Shown here in pieces: positions 1-7,856 of a stretch of 64,000 nt of DNA. The notes under the pieces were generated by a model. That model was given only the letters and a program-made list of their open reading frames with translations, ran no database searches and was not told the DNA's origin. Position numbers and translations under genes: made by a program. The stretch is from JAXDMK01 sp963765955. Its GTDB lineage: Bacteria > Actinomycetota > Acidimicrobiia > Acidimicrobiales > AC-14. Positions within the stretch are counted from its first letter, which is position 1. The number at the start of each line of letters is the position of its first letter. The DNA lies in contig CAVXYA010000008.1 in the NCBI GenBank assembly GCA_963765955.1, positions 62,001 to 126,000 of the forward strand, in the 5' to 3' direction.

Positions 1-191
1 TCGAAGTCGCTGTGGGCCACCACCCCGGCGGCCACCAGGGGGTGGGCCACCTGGAGCAGGAGCGCCGCCGGCCCGCCGGCGAGGATCGCCTTCTCCCGGC
101 CGATCCTCCACACCGGCCCATCCGGCCCGATGACGCCGGGATCGCCGTCCCGGCCCGGCGGCAGATCGGCGGGGAAGAGCGACCGGAGCAC
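1..191 (-). CDS. DUF2236 (MpaB-like) oxygenase, N-terminal part only
   Basis: Reading leftward from a GTG at 191, the frame stays open to the window edge. It gives the typical N-terminus of the DUF2236 / rubber-oxygenase-like (MpaB) family: LFPADLPPG, then GPVWRIGREKAILAGGP, ALLLQVAHPLVAAGV and HSDF. Members are haem-binding oxidases or oxygenases of largely unknown substrate. The start is uncertain. A strong AGGAGG lies at 215-210, directly before an ATG (208-206) in a different frame, so an indel near 193 could have hidden the true start. The frame also stays open upstream of 191. The gene is divergent from the DUF1353 gene. Confidence 0.7.
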   Translation of the reverse strand, partial: MLRSLFPADLPPGRDGDPGVIGPDGPVWRIGREKAILAGGPAALLLQVAHPLVAAGVVAHSDF

Positions 192-334
192 TGCGGTGGG
201 CGTGACATACCTCCTGAGCTGAGCTTCGGGCAAGGCCCTGGCGGCCTCATCGGGCGACGTTCCCCGGGTGCGGGCGTCCAACTCACCGTACGCTTCGGCG
301 ATGCCCGGGCGGACCAGGCAGAGGAGGGGTGGCC

Positions 335-1285
335 GTGCCCTACGAGTCGCTGGACAACCAGAAGGCCGTCTTGACCCTGCGGGTGGTGGGGCCAAAGGCG
401 TTCGAGGTGGTCGACGGGTTCCGCTACCTCGACCAGTACGACGGCATGGCCCCTTACACCGTTCCCGCCGGTCTCAAGACCGACCTGGCGTCGGTGCCCT
501 TCTTCCTGCAGTGGCTCGTCCTGAGCTACGGCAAGCACACCATGGCCGCCATCGTCCACGACGAGTACTGGGACGACGACAAGACGGTGCCCGAGCTGCG
601 TCAGGCCAACACCGCCTTCCGCCACGCCATGTGGGAGTCGGACGTGCCCTTCCTCCGGCGCTGGTTCATGTGGACGGCGGTCACCCTGGCCATGATGACC
701 AGGACGTGGCCCGGCCGGCTGCGGGTCGCGGTCTGGGTGCTGGGGCTGGTGAAGGCCACGGCCGCCCTCCTCGCCGGCCGCGGCATCCTGCTCTCCTGGA
801 GCGTGCCCGCCTGGGTATCACTCGGGGCCGGCGTGCTGGCGGCGCTGGCCGTCGTGTTCTGGTTGGCGGGGTCGAATGCCATCGCCGGGGTCTGCAAGAA
901 GGTGGTGATCGGCCTCGTCGGCCTGCTCGCGGTCCTGTCCCTGTTCAGCCTGGTCGGGCATGTCGACTGGGTGGCCGACAACGCCGGGTGGGTGGCCTTG
1001 AGCGCCTTGGCGGTGGCGATCGGGGTGTGGGGCAAGCTGATCGCGGCCGGGTTCTTCGCCACCCTGGAGGTGGCCATCATCCTGCTGCCGGTGCTGGCCA
1101 TCGTCGTCGGCCTGCTCCTCTACGCCATCCTCGAAGGGGTGATGCTCGGGTTGCTGAAGATCGGCCGGGTCCTCAAGGGGGCGACCGGGCGCAAGCCCAT
1201 CGGCACCCTCAACCCGGTGGTCAGCGACAACCTGGAGGCGCCCACCCCGCCGGCCGAGGTCACCCTCGAGGCGTCCCAGGTGTAA
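335..1285 (+). CDS. DUF1353 family protein with C-terminal membrane segments
   Basis: About 316 aa. Residues 1-110 match DUF1353, a family best known from phage and prophage proteins: TDLASVPFF, then AAIVHDEYW, then a conserved R..N..F..AM segment (RQANTAFRHAM). The remainder, unusual for the family, has several hydrophobic stretches that look like three to five membrane helices, followed by a polar C-terminus. I chose GTG 335 because GAGGAGG at 321-327 sits 7 nt upstream; the in-frame GTG at 329 would be too close to that ribosome binding site. The 3' end overlaps the end of the convergent oxidoreductase gene by 26 bp. Function unknown; a cell-envelope role is only a guess. Confidence 0.7.
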   Translation: MPYESLDNQKAVLTLRVVGPKAFEVVDGFRYLDQYDGMAPYTVPAGLKTDLASVPFFLQWLVLSYGKHTMAAIVHDEYWDDDKTVPELRQANTAFRHAMWESDVPFLRRWFMWTAVTLAMMTRTWPGRLRVAVWVLGLVKATAALLAGRGILLSWSVPAWVSLGAGVLAALAVVFWLAGSNAIAGVCKKVVIGLVGLLAVLSLFSLVGHVDWVADNAGWVALSALAVAIGVWGKLIAAGFFATLEVAIILLPVLAIVVGLLLYAILEGVMLGLLKIGRVLKGATGRKPIGTLNPVVSDNLEAPTPPAEVTLEASQV

Positions 1286-2304
1286 CCACGTCGATGAGGA
1301 CCTTGCCCACGGCGCCGTCCTCGACGGCCGCGTGGGCGTCGGCGGTGCGCTCGAGGGGGAAGCGGTGCAGGGGCAGCCCCGCCTCTTCGCCCACGTCGAG
1401 GACACCGGCCGAGACCGCAGCCGACACGTCGTGGACCGCCTGGCGCTTGGCCCCGTCGGGCATGGTGTAGACGAGGATGAACTGGTACCGGACGTTGCCG
1501 CTCATCGCCGGCCGCACTCCGACGGCGAGGGGCGCGTCGCCCTCGCTGGCGTAGATGGCGACGGTGCCGTTGCGGCCGATGACGGCGGCGTCGAGCTCGG
1601 CGTTGGCCACCGGGGCCACCTCGACCACGATGTCGAGGCCGTGCGGGGCGATGGCCGCGAATCGCCTCGACCGTGTCGTCGGTGCGGTAGTTCACCACGT
1701 GGTCGGCGCCCGCGGCCCGGGCCAGGGCCGCCTTCTCGGGACTGCTGACGGTGGTGACGACGGTGGCCCCCGACCACCGGGCGAGCTGGATGGCGGCGTG
1801 GCCGACGGCACCCGCCCCGCCGGCCACCAGGACGGTGCGGCCTTCGAGCGTGCCCGGCCCCAGGCTGGTGGGGCCCTCGACCCCGACCGTCAGCGCCCGG
1901 TGGGCGGTGCGGGCGGGGATCCCCAGGCTGGCCCCCACGTCGAAGGAGGTGCCCGCGGGAAGGGCGACGGCGTGGTCGTCGGCGATGGCGATCAGCTCCT
2001 GGGCGGTGCCGTCCGACCGGTGCCAGGCCGCGTCCCACAGCCACACCCGCTCGCCGATCCGGCCGGCGGCCACGCCCGGGCCGACGGCGACGATCGTGCC
2101 GGCGCCATCCTGGTTGGGCACCGTCTCGGGCGACCGGGTGGGCTCCCCCGGCCGGCTGCCCTTGCGCACCTTCCAGTCGGTGGGATTGACCCCCGACACC
2201 TCCACCCGGACCAGCACCTCGCCCGGCCCTGGCGCGGGCGCGGCCCGCTCGACCAGGCGGAGCACCTCCGGCCCGCCCGTCTCGCTGTACACGACGGCTC
2301 TCAT
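1260..2304 (-). pseudogene. NADPH:quinone oxidoreductase / zinc-free MDR family, frameshifted
   Basis: The N-terminal part (2304 down to about 1656) is a medium-chain dehydrogenase/reductase of the quinone oxidoreductase type: MRAVVYSETGGPEVLRL at the start and the nucleotide-binding GGAGAVGHAAIQLARW. The C-terminal part (PHGLDIVVEVAPVANAELD to GKVLIDVVTPGTPRG) continues in another frame. Dropping one base near 1654-1658, in a GC run, restores one ORF of about 347 aa. I see no zinc-ligand set, so it should reduce quinones or enones with NADPH rather than oxidise alcohols. It is either a recent pseudogene or a sequencing error; similar indels elsewhere in the window favour the latter. Confidence 0.75.
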
Positions 2305-2353
2305 CGGAGCGAACCTACCAACCGAGCTCCCCCGTTCGGATCATCGATAGGGA

Positions 2354-2384
2354 CGTGATCGGCCCCCGGGACGCCGCAATCACG
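2354..2384. promoter_or_regulatory. Inverted repeat in a divergent promoter region
   Basis: CGTGATCGGC (2354-2363) faces GCCGCAATCACG (2373-2384). They form a 10-bp stem with a two-base bulge and a 9-nt loop. The element lies between the divergent oxidoreductase and cupredoxin genes in a 217-bp gap with no coding sequence, so it could be an operator. No promoter boxes stand out. Confidence 0.25.
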
Positions 2385-2521
2385 GCCTTACCGATGCATG
2401 AAACGGTCGTGGTCGATCGAACGCAGTGGGGGCGAGCGGGCCCTCGGCGTAGCCAGCGAGGCGCGACAGGGCGCGTCACCCAGTTCGGCGGGGTGTCGAC
2501 GTCGAACTAACGTCCGCCGGC

Positions 2522-2899
2522 ATGAGAAGCGCCGCCCGAGCCGCCCTGATCCCCGCCCGTGTCCTGGCCGTCCCGCTGGTGGCCGTGCTGGCCCTCGCCC
2601 TGTCGGCGTGCGGAGGCACCCAGACGGTGGAACGGACGGTCGACGCGGTCAAGGTCGAGGGCGGCGTCGGCTTCAACCCGCTGACCATCACCGTCGACAA
2701 GCGCAACCGGGTGGAGATGCTGGTGGGCAACGCCACCGACGCCGTCCACGGCTTCAGCATCGAGGGCTACGGCATCCAGGAGGAGATCCAACCGGGGGCC
2801 GCCCTCGAGCTCGACTTCACCGCCACCAACGCCGGCACCTACAAGGTGTACTGCCAGCTTCATGAAGATCACAAGACGTCGACGCTGATCGTCAGATGA
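2522..2899 (+). CDS. Cupredoxin-domain lipoprotein
   Basis: 125 aa. A signal peptide (MRSAARAALIPARVLAVPLV..) ends in the lipobox LSAC, so the mature protein should be lipid-anchored on the outer face of the membrane. The rest is a plastocyanin/azurin-like fold: FNPLTITVDKRNRVEMLVGN, then HGFSI carrying the first copper-ligand His, and YCQLHEDH near the C-terminus with the Cys and His ligands. It lacks the clear Met ligand of type-1 blue copper proteins, so the site may be closer to the periplasmic cupredoxin_1 group. Likely role: single-electron transfer or copper binding at the envelope. It is a single-gene unit upstream of vdh (gap 40 bp). Confidence 0.75.
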   Translation: MRSAARAALIPARVLAVPLVAVLALALSACGGTQTVERTVDAVKVEGGVGFNPLTITVDKRNRVEMLVGNATDAVHGFSIEGYGIQEEIQPGAALELDFTATNAGTYKVYCQLHEDHKTSTLIVR

Positions 2900-2939
2900 C
2901 CCGGGCGGGGCGCCCCGAACCCCGTTAGCCTCGGCCCCG

Positions 2940-4016
2940 ATGAACGTCTTCGACCGGGTCCCCGTCGACGACTACGAACAGGTGGTGTTCTGCCACGACC
3001 GCGCCACCGGGCTCAAGGCGATCGTCGCCATCCACTCCACCGTCCTGGGGCCCGCCCTCGGCGGCACCCGCTTCTATCCCTACGCCAGCGAGGACGAGGG
3101 ACTGGAGGACGTGCTGCGCCTGGCCAAGGGGATGACCTACAAGGCGGCCGCCGCCGGGCTCGACCTGGGCGGGGGCAAGGCGGTGGTCTTCGGAGACCCA
3201 GCCACCGACAAGTCGGAGGCCCTCCTGCGGGTCTACGCCCGGTACGTCGACTCCCTGGGCGGGCGCTACATCACCGCCGAGGACGTCGGCACCACCCAGG
3301 CCGACATGGACATGATCCGCCGGGAGACCCGGTTCGTCACCGGGGTCAGCCAGGAGCTGGGTGGGTCGGGTGACCCCTCGGCGGCCACCGCCTACGGCGT
3401 GCTGTGGGCCATGAAGGCGGTGGCCCGGCGGCTGTGGGGCGAGACCTCGCTGGCCGGTCGCCACGTGACCGTCTCCGGGGTGGGCAAGGTGGGCACCCAC
3501 CTGGTGCGCCACCTGGTGGAGGAGCGGGCCCGGGTGACGGTCGCCGACGTCGACATCTTCGCCGTCGAGCGGGTCGTCGACGACTACGACGTCGAGTCGG
3601 TCGACCCCGAGAAGATCCACGCCGTCGACGCCGACATCTTCTCGCCCTGTGCCATGGGCGGAGCCCTCGACGCGACCACCATCCCCGAGCTGCGGTGCGC
3701 GGCGGTGGTGGGCTCGGCCAACAACCAGCTGGCGGCCCCCGGGTGCGACGGCCTCATGCACCGCCTCGGTGTCGTCTACGTCCCGGACTACGTGGCCAAC
3801 GCCGGCGGGGTCATCAACATCTCCGGCGAGCTGTCGCCCCGGGGCTACCACCCCGAACGGGCCTACGAGCAGGTCCGGCGCATCTTCGACACGGTGACGG
3901 CGGTGCTCGACGTCGCCGACGCCGAGGGCATCTCCAGCGGCACCGCCGCCGACCGCTTGGCCGAGGGCCGAATGGCGCGCCTGAGGCACGTCCACGAGAT
4001 CCGCACGTTCGGCTAG
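2940..4016 (+). CDS. vdh: Valine/leucine dehydrogenase (Glu/Leu/Phe/Val dehydrogenase family)
   Basis: 358 aa, usual for the family. It catalyses NAD-dependent oxidative deamination of branched-chain amino acids to 2-keto acids. The N-terminal domain has GPALGGTRFYPY and the Lys-containing MTYKAA and GLDLGGGKAVV segments of the active site. The Rossmann domain begins at VTVSGVGKVGTHLVRHL, and NNQLA and GGVINISGE follow. The fused E1 gene starts 15 bp downstream, so the two are almost certainly co-transcribed: Vdh would make 2-ketoisovalerate, which E1 then decarboxylates. Leucine dehydrogenase is the alternative name; the sequence alone cannot settle substrate preference. Confidence 0.88.
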   Translation: MNVFDRVPVDDYEQVVFCHDRATGLKAIVAIHSTVLGPALGGTRFYPYASEDEGLEDVLRLAKGMTYKAAAAGLDLGGGKAVVFGDPATDKSEALLRVYARYVDSLGGRYITAEDVGTTQADMDMIRRETRFVTGVSQELGGSGDPSAATAYGVLWAMKAVARRLWGETSLAGRHVTVSGVGKVGTHLVRHLVEERARVTVADVDIFAVERVVDDYDVESVDPEKIHAVDADIFSPCAMGGALDATTIPELRCAAVVGSANNQLAAPGCDGLMHRLGVVYVPDYVANAGGVINISGELSPRGYHPERAYEQVRRIFDTVTAVLDVADAEGISSGTAADRLAEGRMARLRHVHEIRTFG

Positions 4017-4031
4017 CGGGGGACTGTACCG

Positions 4032-5207
4032 GTGGCCAAGGTCTTCGACGAGGAGCTCACCTCCCGCAACCCCACGCCCGACCGCCATACCGAGCTGGGG
4101 CTGTCGGGCGCCGAGGTGGTGGCGATGTACCGCGGCGCGCTGCTGGCCCGCACCCTCGACCAGCGCATGTGGACTCTCAACCGCCAGGGCCGGGCCCGCT
4201 TCGTCATCAGCGGCCAGGGCCAGGAGGGCACCCAGGTGGGCTCGGCCTGGGCCCTGCGGGCGGGCTACGACATCGCCCTGCCCTACTACCGCGACTTCGG
4301 GGTGGTCCTCACACTCGGGATGAGCCCCTACGAGGTGTTCCTGGCCGTGCTGGCCCGGGCCGACGACCCCAACTCGGGCGGGCGCCAGATGCCCAACCAC
4401 TGGGGCTGCAAGCGGCTGAACATCGTCACCGGCTCGTCGCCGATCGCCACCCAGCTCCCCCACGCCGCGGGCCTGGCCCACGCCTCCGCCCTGCGGGGCG
4501 ACGACCGGGTGACCGTCGCCTGGTTCGGGGAGGCGGCCTCGTCGAAGGGTGACTTCCACGAGGCCCTCAACTACGCCGGCATCCACCGCCTGCCGGTGGT
4601 GTTCGTGTGCGAGAACAACCACTACGCCATCTCGGTGACGATGGCCCAGCAGTCGGCGGTGGCCGACGTCGCTTCCCGGGCCTCGTCCTACGGGATGCCG
4701 GGCGTGATCGTCGACGGCAACGACACCCTCGACGTGTACGGCGCCGTCCGCTCGGCCGTGGCCCGGGCCCGGTCGGGAGGGGGACCCACGCTGGTGGAGT
4801 GCAAGACCTACCGGCTGATGCCCCACACGTCCGACGACGACGACCGCCGCTACCGCAGTCCGGAGGAGGTGCAGGAGTGGCGGGCGCGCGACCCGCTGCC
4901 TCGAATGCGCCGCTACCTGGTCGGACGGGGCCTGCTCACCACCGACGGGGCCGAAGCCATGGAGCTGGCGGTAAAGGTCGAGATCGACGAGGCCGCCCGC
5001 CGGGCGGAGGCGGCGCCCGTGCCCAAGCCCGAGACCGCCTTCGGCCGGGTCTATGCCCGACCCCTGCGCCGCTCACCCAGCGTCCCCCCCGAGCACGACG
5101 AGGGCCCGGCCCACCCGCCCGTCGCTGTCCCCCGGCCCACCGGCGGTGGGGGCGTGGAGCGAACCGTCCTCGACACCGTCCGCCAGACGCTGCACGACCT
5201 CATGGCA
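4032..5207 (+). CDS. 2-oxoacid (branched-chain) dehydrogenase E1, alpha half of an alpha-beta fusion
   Basis: Begins at GTG 4032. It holds the thiamine-diphosphate-binding alpha subunit of a branched-chain keto-acid or pyruvate-type dehydrogenase: YYRDFGVVL, then GSSPIATQLPHAAGLAHA, the ThDP motif around DDRVTVAWFGEAASSKGDFHEALN with VCENNHYAI, and a phosphorylation-loop-like SDDDDRRYRSPEEV. No stop follows it. A Pro-rich linker (about 5060-5150) leads straight into the beta start (VERTVLDTVRQTLHDLM) in the same frame, so this is an alpha-beta fusion like those annotated as subunit alpha/beta. The frame breaks at 5205-5209. Vdh upstream favours branched-chain substrates. No E2 or E3 gene is nearby. 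Confidence 0.85.
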
Positions 5208-5208
5208 G

Positions 5209-6135
5209 GAGGACGAGCGGGTGGTGGTGCTGGGCGAGGACGTCGGCGTGCTGGGGGGCGTCTTCCGGGCCACCGACGGGCTGTACGCCGCCTTCGGCCC
5301 CAAGCGGGTGATCGACACCCCCCTGGCCGAGTCGTCGATCGTGGGGATCGGCATCGGGTTGGCCCTGGCCGGGCTGCGCCCGGTGGTGGAGATCCAGTTC
5401 GCCGACTTCATGCACTCCGCCTTCGACCAGCTGGTGAGCGAGGCGGCCAAGATCCATTACCGCTCCAACGGCGACTTCCATGTCCCGATGGTGGTGCGGG
5501 CGCCGTGGGGCGGCGGCGGCCACCGGGGGCCGTACCACTCCCAGGCCATCGAAGCCTTCTACGCCCACGTGGCCGGGCTCAAGGTGGTGTGCCCCTCGAC
5601 GCCCGCCGACGTGGCCGGGATGCTGCGGGAGGCGGTGCGCGACCCCGATCCGGTGCTGTTCCTCGAGCACAAGAAGACCTACCGGCGCATCACCGGCCTG
5701 GTGCCGGAGGGCGACTGGCGGGTGCCGATCGGCCTGGCCGACGTCGTCCGTCCGGGCGAGGACCTCACGTTGGTGACGTACGGGTTGCACCGCCACCTCT
5801 CGCTGCAGGCGGCCGAGGTCCTCGACGAGGAGGGCTACTCGGTGGAGGTCATCGACCTGCGCACCATCTCACCCTTGGACCGGGACACCGTGCTGGGGTC
5901 GGTGTCCCGGACGGGTCGGCTGCTCGTCGTCCACGAGGACAATGTGAGCTACGGCGTGGGCGCCGAGGTGGCGGCCATGGTGGCCCAGGAGGCGTTCTAC
6001 GACCTCGACGCCCCCGTCCGCCGCCTGGCCATGCCCGACGTCCCGGCCATGCCCTACGAGGTCGGGCTCGAGGCGGTCCTCACCATCGGCGTCGACAGGA
6101 TCCGCGACGCGGCCAAGGCCCTCATCGAGGAGTGA
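5209..6135 (+). CDS. 2-oxoacid dehydrogenase E1, beta half (continues after a frameshift)
   Basis: Continuation of the preceding entry in the next frame: EDERVVVLGEDVGVLGG, TPLAESSIVGIGIGLA, VEIQFADFMHSAFDQ, MVVRAPWGGGGHRGPYHSQ and the C-terminal transketolase domain (HEDNVSYGVGAEVAAMV to RIRDAAKALIEE). The beta N-terminus lies upstream in the alpha frame, so the true gene is one of about 700 codons with a +1 shift at 5205-5209 (ATGGCAGGAGGAC; removing one base joins the frames). No start codon with a ribosome binding site is visible at the break. It is either a sequencing error or a real inactivation. Confidence 0.85.
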   Translation, partial: EDERVVVLGEDVGVLGGVFRATDGLYAAFGPKRVIDTPLAESSIVGIGIGLALAGLRPVVEIQFADFMHSAFDQLVSEAAKIHYRSNGDFHVPMVVRAPWGGGGHRGPYHSQAIEAFYAHVAGLKVVCPSTPADVAGMLREAVRDPDPVLFLEHKKTYRRITGLVPEGDWRVPIGLADVVRPGEDLTLVTYGLHRHLSLQAAEVLDEEGYSVEVIDLRTISPLDRDTVLGSVSRTGRLLVVHEDNVSYGVGAEVAAMVAQEAFYDLDAPVRRLAMPDVPAMPYEVGLEAVLTIGVDRIRDAAKALIEE

Positions 6136-6193
6136 TCCGGGGCCGGGCCGCGGCCGGCTTCCTTCGCCCGGGTTGCGGACCATCGGGTAGCAT

Positions 6194-6496
6194 ATGGTCG
6201 TGCCTCGGACGCAGACGCTTGTCCAACTGAACGAGGTTCTCCTGGCCGCGCTGGACCAGCGGGCGGCGCAGCGGGGGGTGTCGCGCAGCCAGATCGTGCG
6301 GGAGGCGATCGAAGCTCACCTCGCCGGCGATCTTGACGAGGAGATCGCCCGGCGGATCATCGCCGGCTACGAGCGCATCCCCCAGGCGACGGCCGACGAA
6401 TGGGGCGATCCGGAACGGATGTCGTCAGCGACCACGCGAGACGCGCACCGCCGCCTCGACGCCGAGGAGGGCGCGGCCGGTCATGACCCGTGGTAG
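6194..6496 (+). CDS. Ribbon-helix-helix antitoxin (MazE/CopG-type)
   Basis: 100 aa. The N-terminal 50 residues form a ribbon-helix-helix DNA-binding domain: TQTLVQLNEVLLAALDQRA followed by GVSRSQIVREAIEAHLAG. The charged C-terminal half would wrap the toxin. It starts at ATG 6194 and overlaps the toxin start by 7 bp, the usual antitoxin-first arrangement. It is expected to neutralise the toxin and repress its own promoter. Confidence 0.78.
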   Translation: MVVPRTQTLVQLNEVLLAALDQRAAQRGVSRSQIVREAIEAHLAGDLDEEIARRIIAGYERIPQATADEWGDPERMSSATTRDAHRRLDAEEGAAGHDPW

Positions 6497-6801
6497 CGCG
6501 GGGACAGGTGTGGTGGTCGGAGAGCCCCGAGTGGGGACGCCGGCCCGTCTTGGTGCTGACCCGCGATTCAGTGGCCGATCGCCTGTCGTCCGTCTTGGTG
6601 GCCCTGATCACAACTGTGCGGCGGGACATCCCGACCGAGGTCCCGCTCGACGCCGAAGACGGCCTCCCGCGGGCGTGCGTGGTCAACCTCGATAGCGTCG
6701 CCTCGACATCGACGGCCTACCTCATCGAGCCGATCACCCGTCTCGGGGCCGATCGGATGAGCGAGGTCTGCCAGGCGCTCGCCCACGCCACCGGCTGTTA
6801 G
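6490..6801 (+). CDS. MazF/PemK-family endoribonuclease toxin
   Basis: 103 aa, a typical size. It starts at GTG 6490 inside the antitoxin end. The N-terminal RGQVWWSESPEWGRRPVLVLTRD matches the conserved RGxVWW...G..RPV.V segment of MazF/PemK ribosome-independent mRNA interferases. Further typical features are ALITTVRRDIPTEVPL and ACVVNLDSVASTSTAYL with the conserved Ser/Thr region. The 3' end overlaps the convergent purM end by 4 bp. The target sequence cannot be predicted from this. Confidence 0.82.
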   Translation: MVARGQVWWSESPEWGRRPVLVLTRDSVADRLSSVLVALITTVRRDIPTEVPLDAEDGLPRACVVNLDSVASTSTAYLIEPITRLGADRMSEVCQALAHATGC

Positions 6802-7856
6802 GCGAGACGAACCTGGCGGGAGCCGGCGACGATCTCGCCGATGACGACGGGGGCGTGTCCGGCAGCCCTGAGGATCTCGAGGGCGGGAGCCTCGTCGGCG
6901 GGGGACACGACGGCCACCATCCCGATGCCCAGGTTGAACACCGCCGCCATCTCGTCGGTGGACACCGGGCCCAGCTTCTCGATCTGGTGGAAGATCTCGG
7001 GCACCTCCCAGGTGCCCCGGTGGATCACGGCGTCGACGTTGTCGGGGAGCACCCGGGGGATGTTGCCGGGCAGGCCACCGCCGGTGATGTGGGCCAGGGC
7101 CCGCACCTCCAGCCGCCGGCACAGTTCGACCACGGCCGGCGAGTAGATCACCGACGGGCGCAGGAGCTCGTCGGCCAGGGTTCGCTCGGCGCCGGGCCAG
7201 GCCGGGCTGTCGAGGGCGAGGCCGGCCCGCTCGAGCAGCACCCGGCGGGCCAGGGTGTAACCGTTGGACCGCAACCCGGGCGACGGCAGCCCGATGATGC
7301 AGTCACCGGGCTGGACCTTGTCCCCGGTGACGATCCGGGACCGCTCGACCACCCCCACGCCGAAGCCGACCAGGTCGAATGCCCCGTCCTCCAGCATCCC
7401 CGGCACCTCCGCCATCTCGCCCCCGACCAGGGCGCAGCCGGCCTGGCGGCAGCCGTCGACCACGCCGCCGACCAGCGTGTCGATCTCGTCGGTGTCCAGC
7501 CGGCCGACGGAGATGCAGTCGAGGAAGAAGAGCGGCTCCGCGCCCTGGGCGGCGATGTCGTCGACCACCATCGCCACCAGGTCGATACCGATGGTGTCGA
7601 GGCGACCGGCCTGGCGGGCGACGAGGGCCTTGGTGCCGACGCTGTCGGTGGACGACACCAGGACCGGGTTGCGGTAGCGGCCGGCGTCGAAGGCGAACAG
7701 GCCGCCGAAGCCGCCGATATCGCTGATGACCTCGGGCCGGAAGGTGGAGCGCACCTTGCCCTTGATGCGGTCGACCGCGGCCTCGCCGGCCGCGATGTCG
7801 ACCCCGGCCGCGGCGTAGGTCTCGGGTCGGGCCGGCTCCTCAGGGCCGTCAGCCAC
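6798..7856 (-). CDS. purM: Phosphoribosylformylglycinamidine cyclo-ligase (AIR synthetase)
   Basis: 352 aa, full length. It makes 5-aminoimidazole ribonucleotide from FGAM using ATP, step five of purine synthesis. Family marks: TYAAAGVDIAAGEAAVDRIK near the N-terminus, GTKALVARQAGR, GIDLVAMVVDDI, GGEMAEVPGM, GLRSNGYTLARRVL and the glycine-rich ITGGGLPGN. It overlaps the upstream purF end by 8 bp, so translation is likely coupled; it is the last gene of the minus-strand purine cluster. Confidence 0.95.
   Translation of the reverse strand: MADGPEEPARPETYAAAGVDIAAGEAAVDRIKGKVRSTFRPEVISDIGGFGGLFAFDAGRYRNPVLVSSTDSVGTKALVARQAGRLDTIGIDLVAMVVDDIAAQGAEPLFFLDCISVGRLDTDEIDTLVGGVVDGCRQAGCALVGGEMAEVPGMLEDGAFDLVGFGVGVVERSRIVTGDKVQPGDCIIGLPSPGLRSNGYTLARRVLLERAGLALDSPAWPGAERTLADELLRPSVIYSPAVVELCRRLEVRALAHITGGGLPGNIPRVLPDNVDAVIHRGTWEVPEIFHQIEKLGPVSTDEMAAVFNLGIGMVAVVSPADEAPALEILRAAGHAPVVIGEIVAGSRQVRLA

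Noticed and set aside
2925..4826. Long minus-strand open frame opposite vdh and E1
   Set aside because: High GC leaves antisense frames open; vdh and E1 on the plus strand show clear family motifs, while this frame is His/Gly/Val-rich without any.
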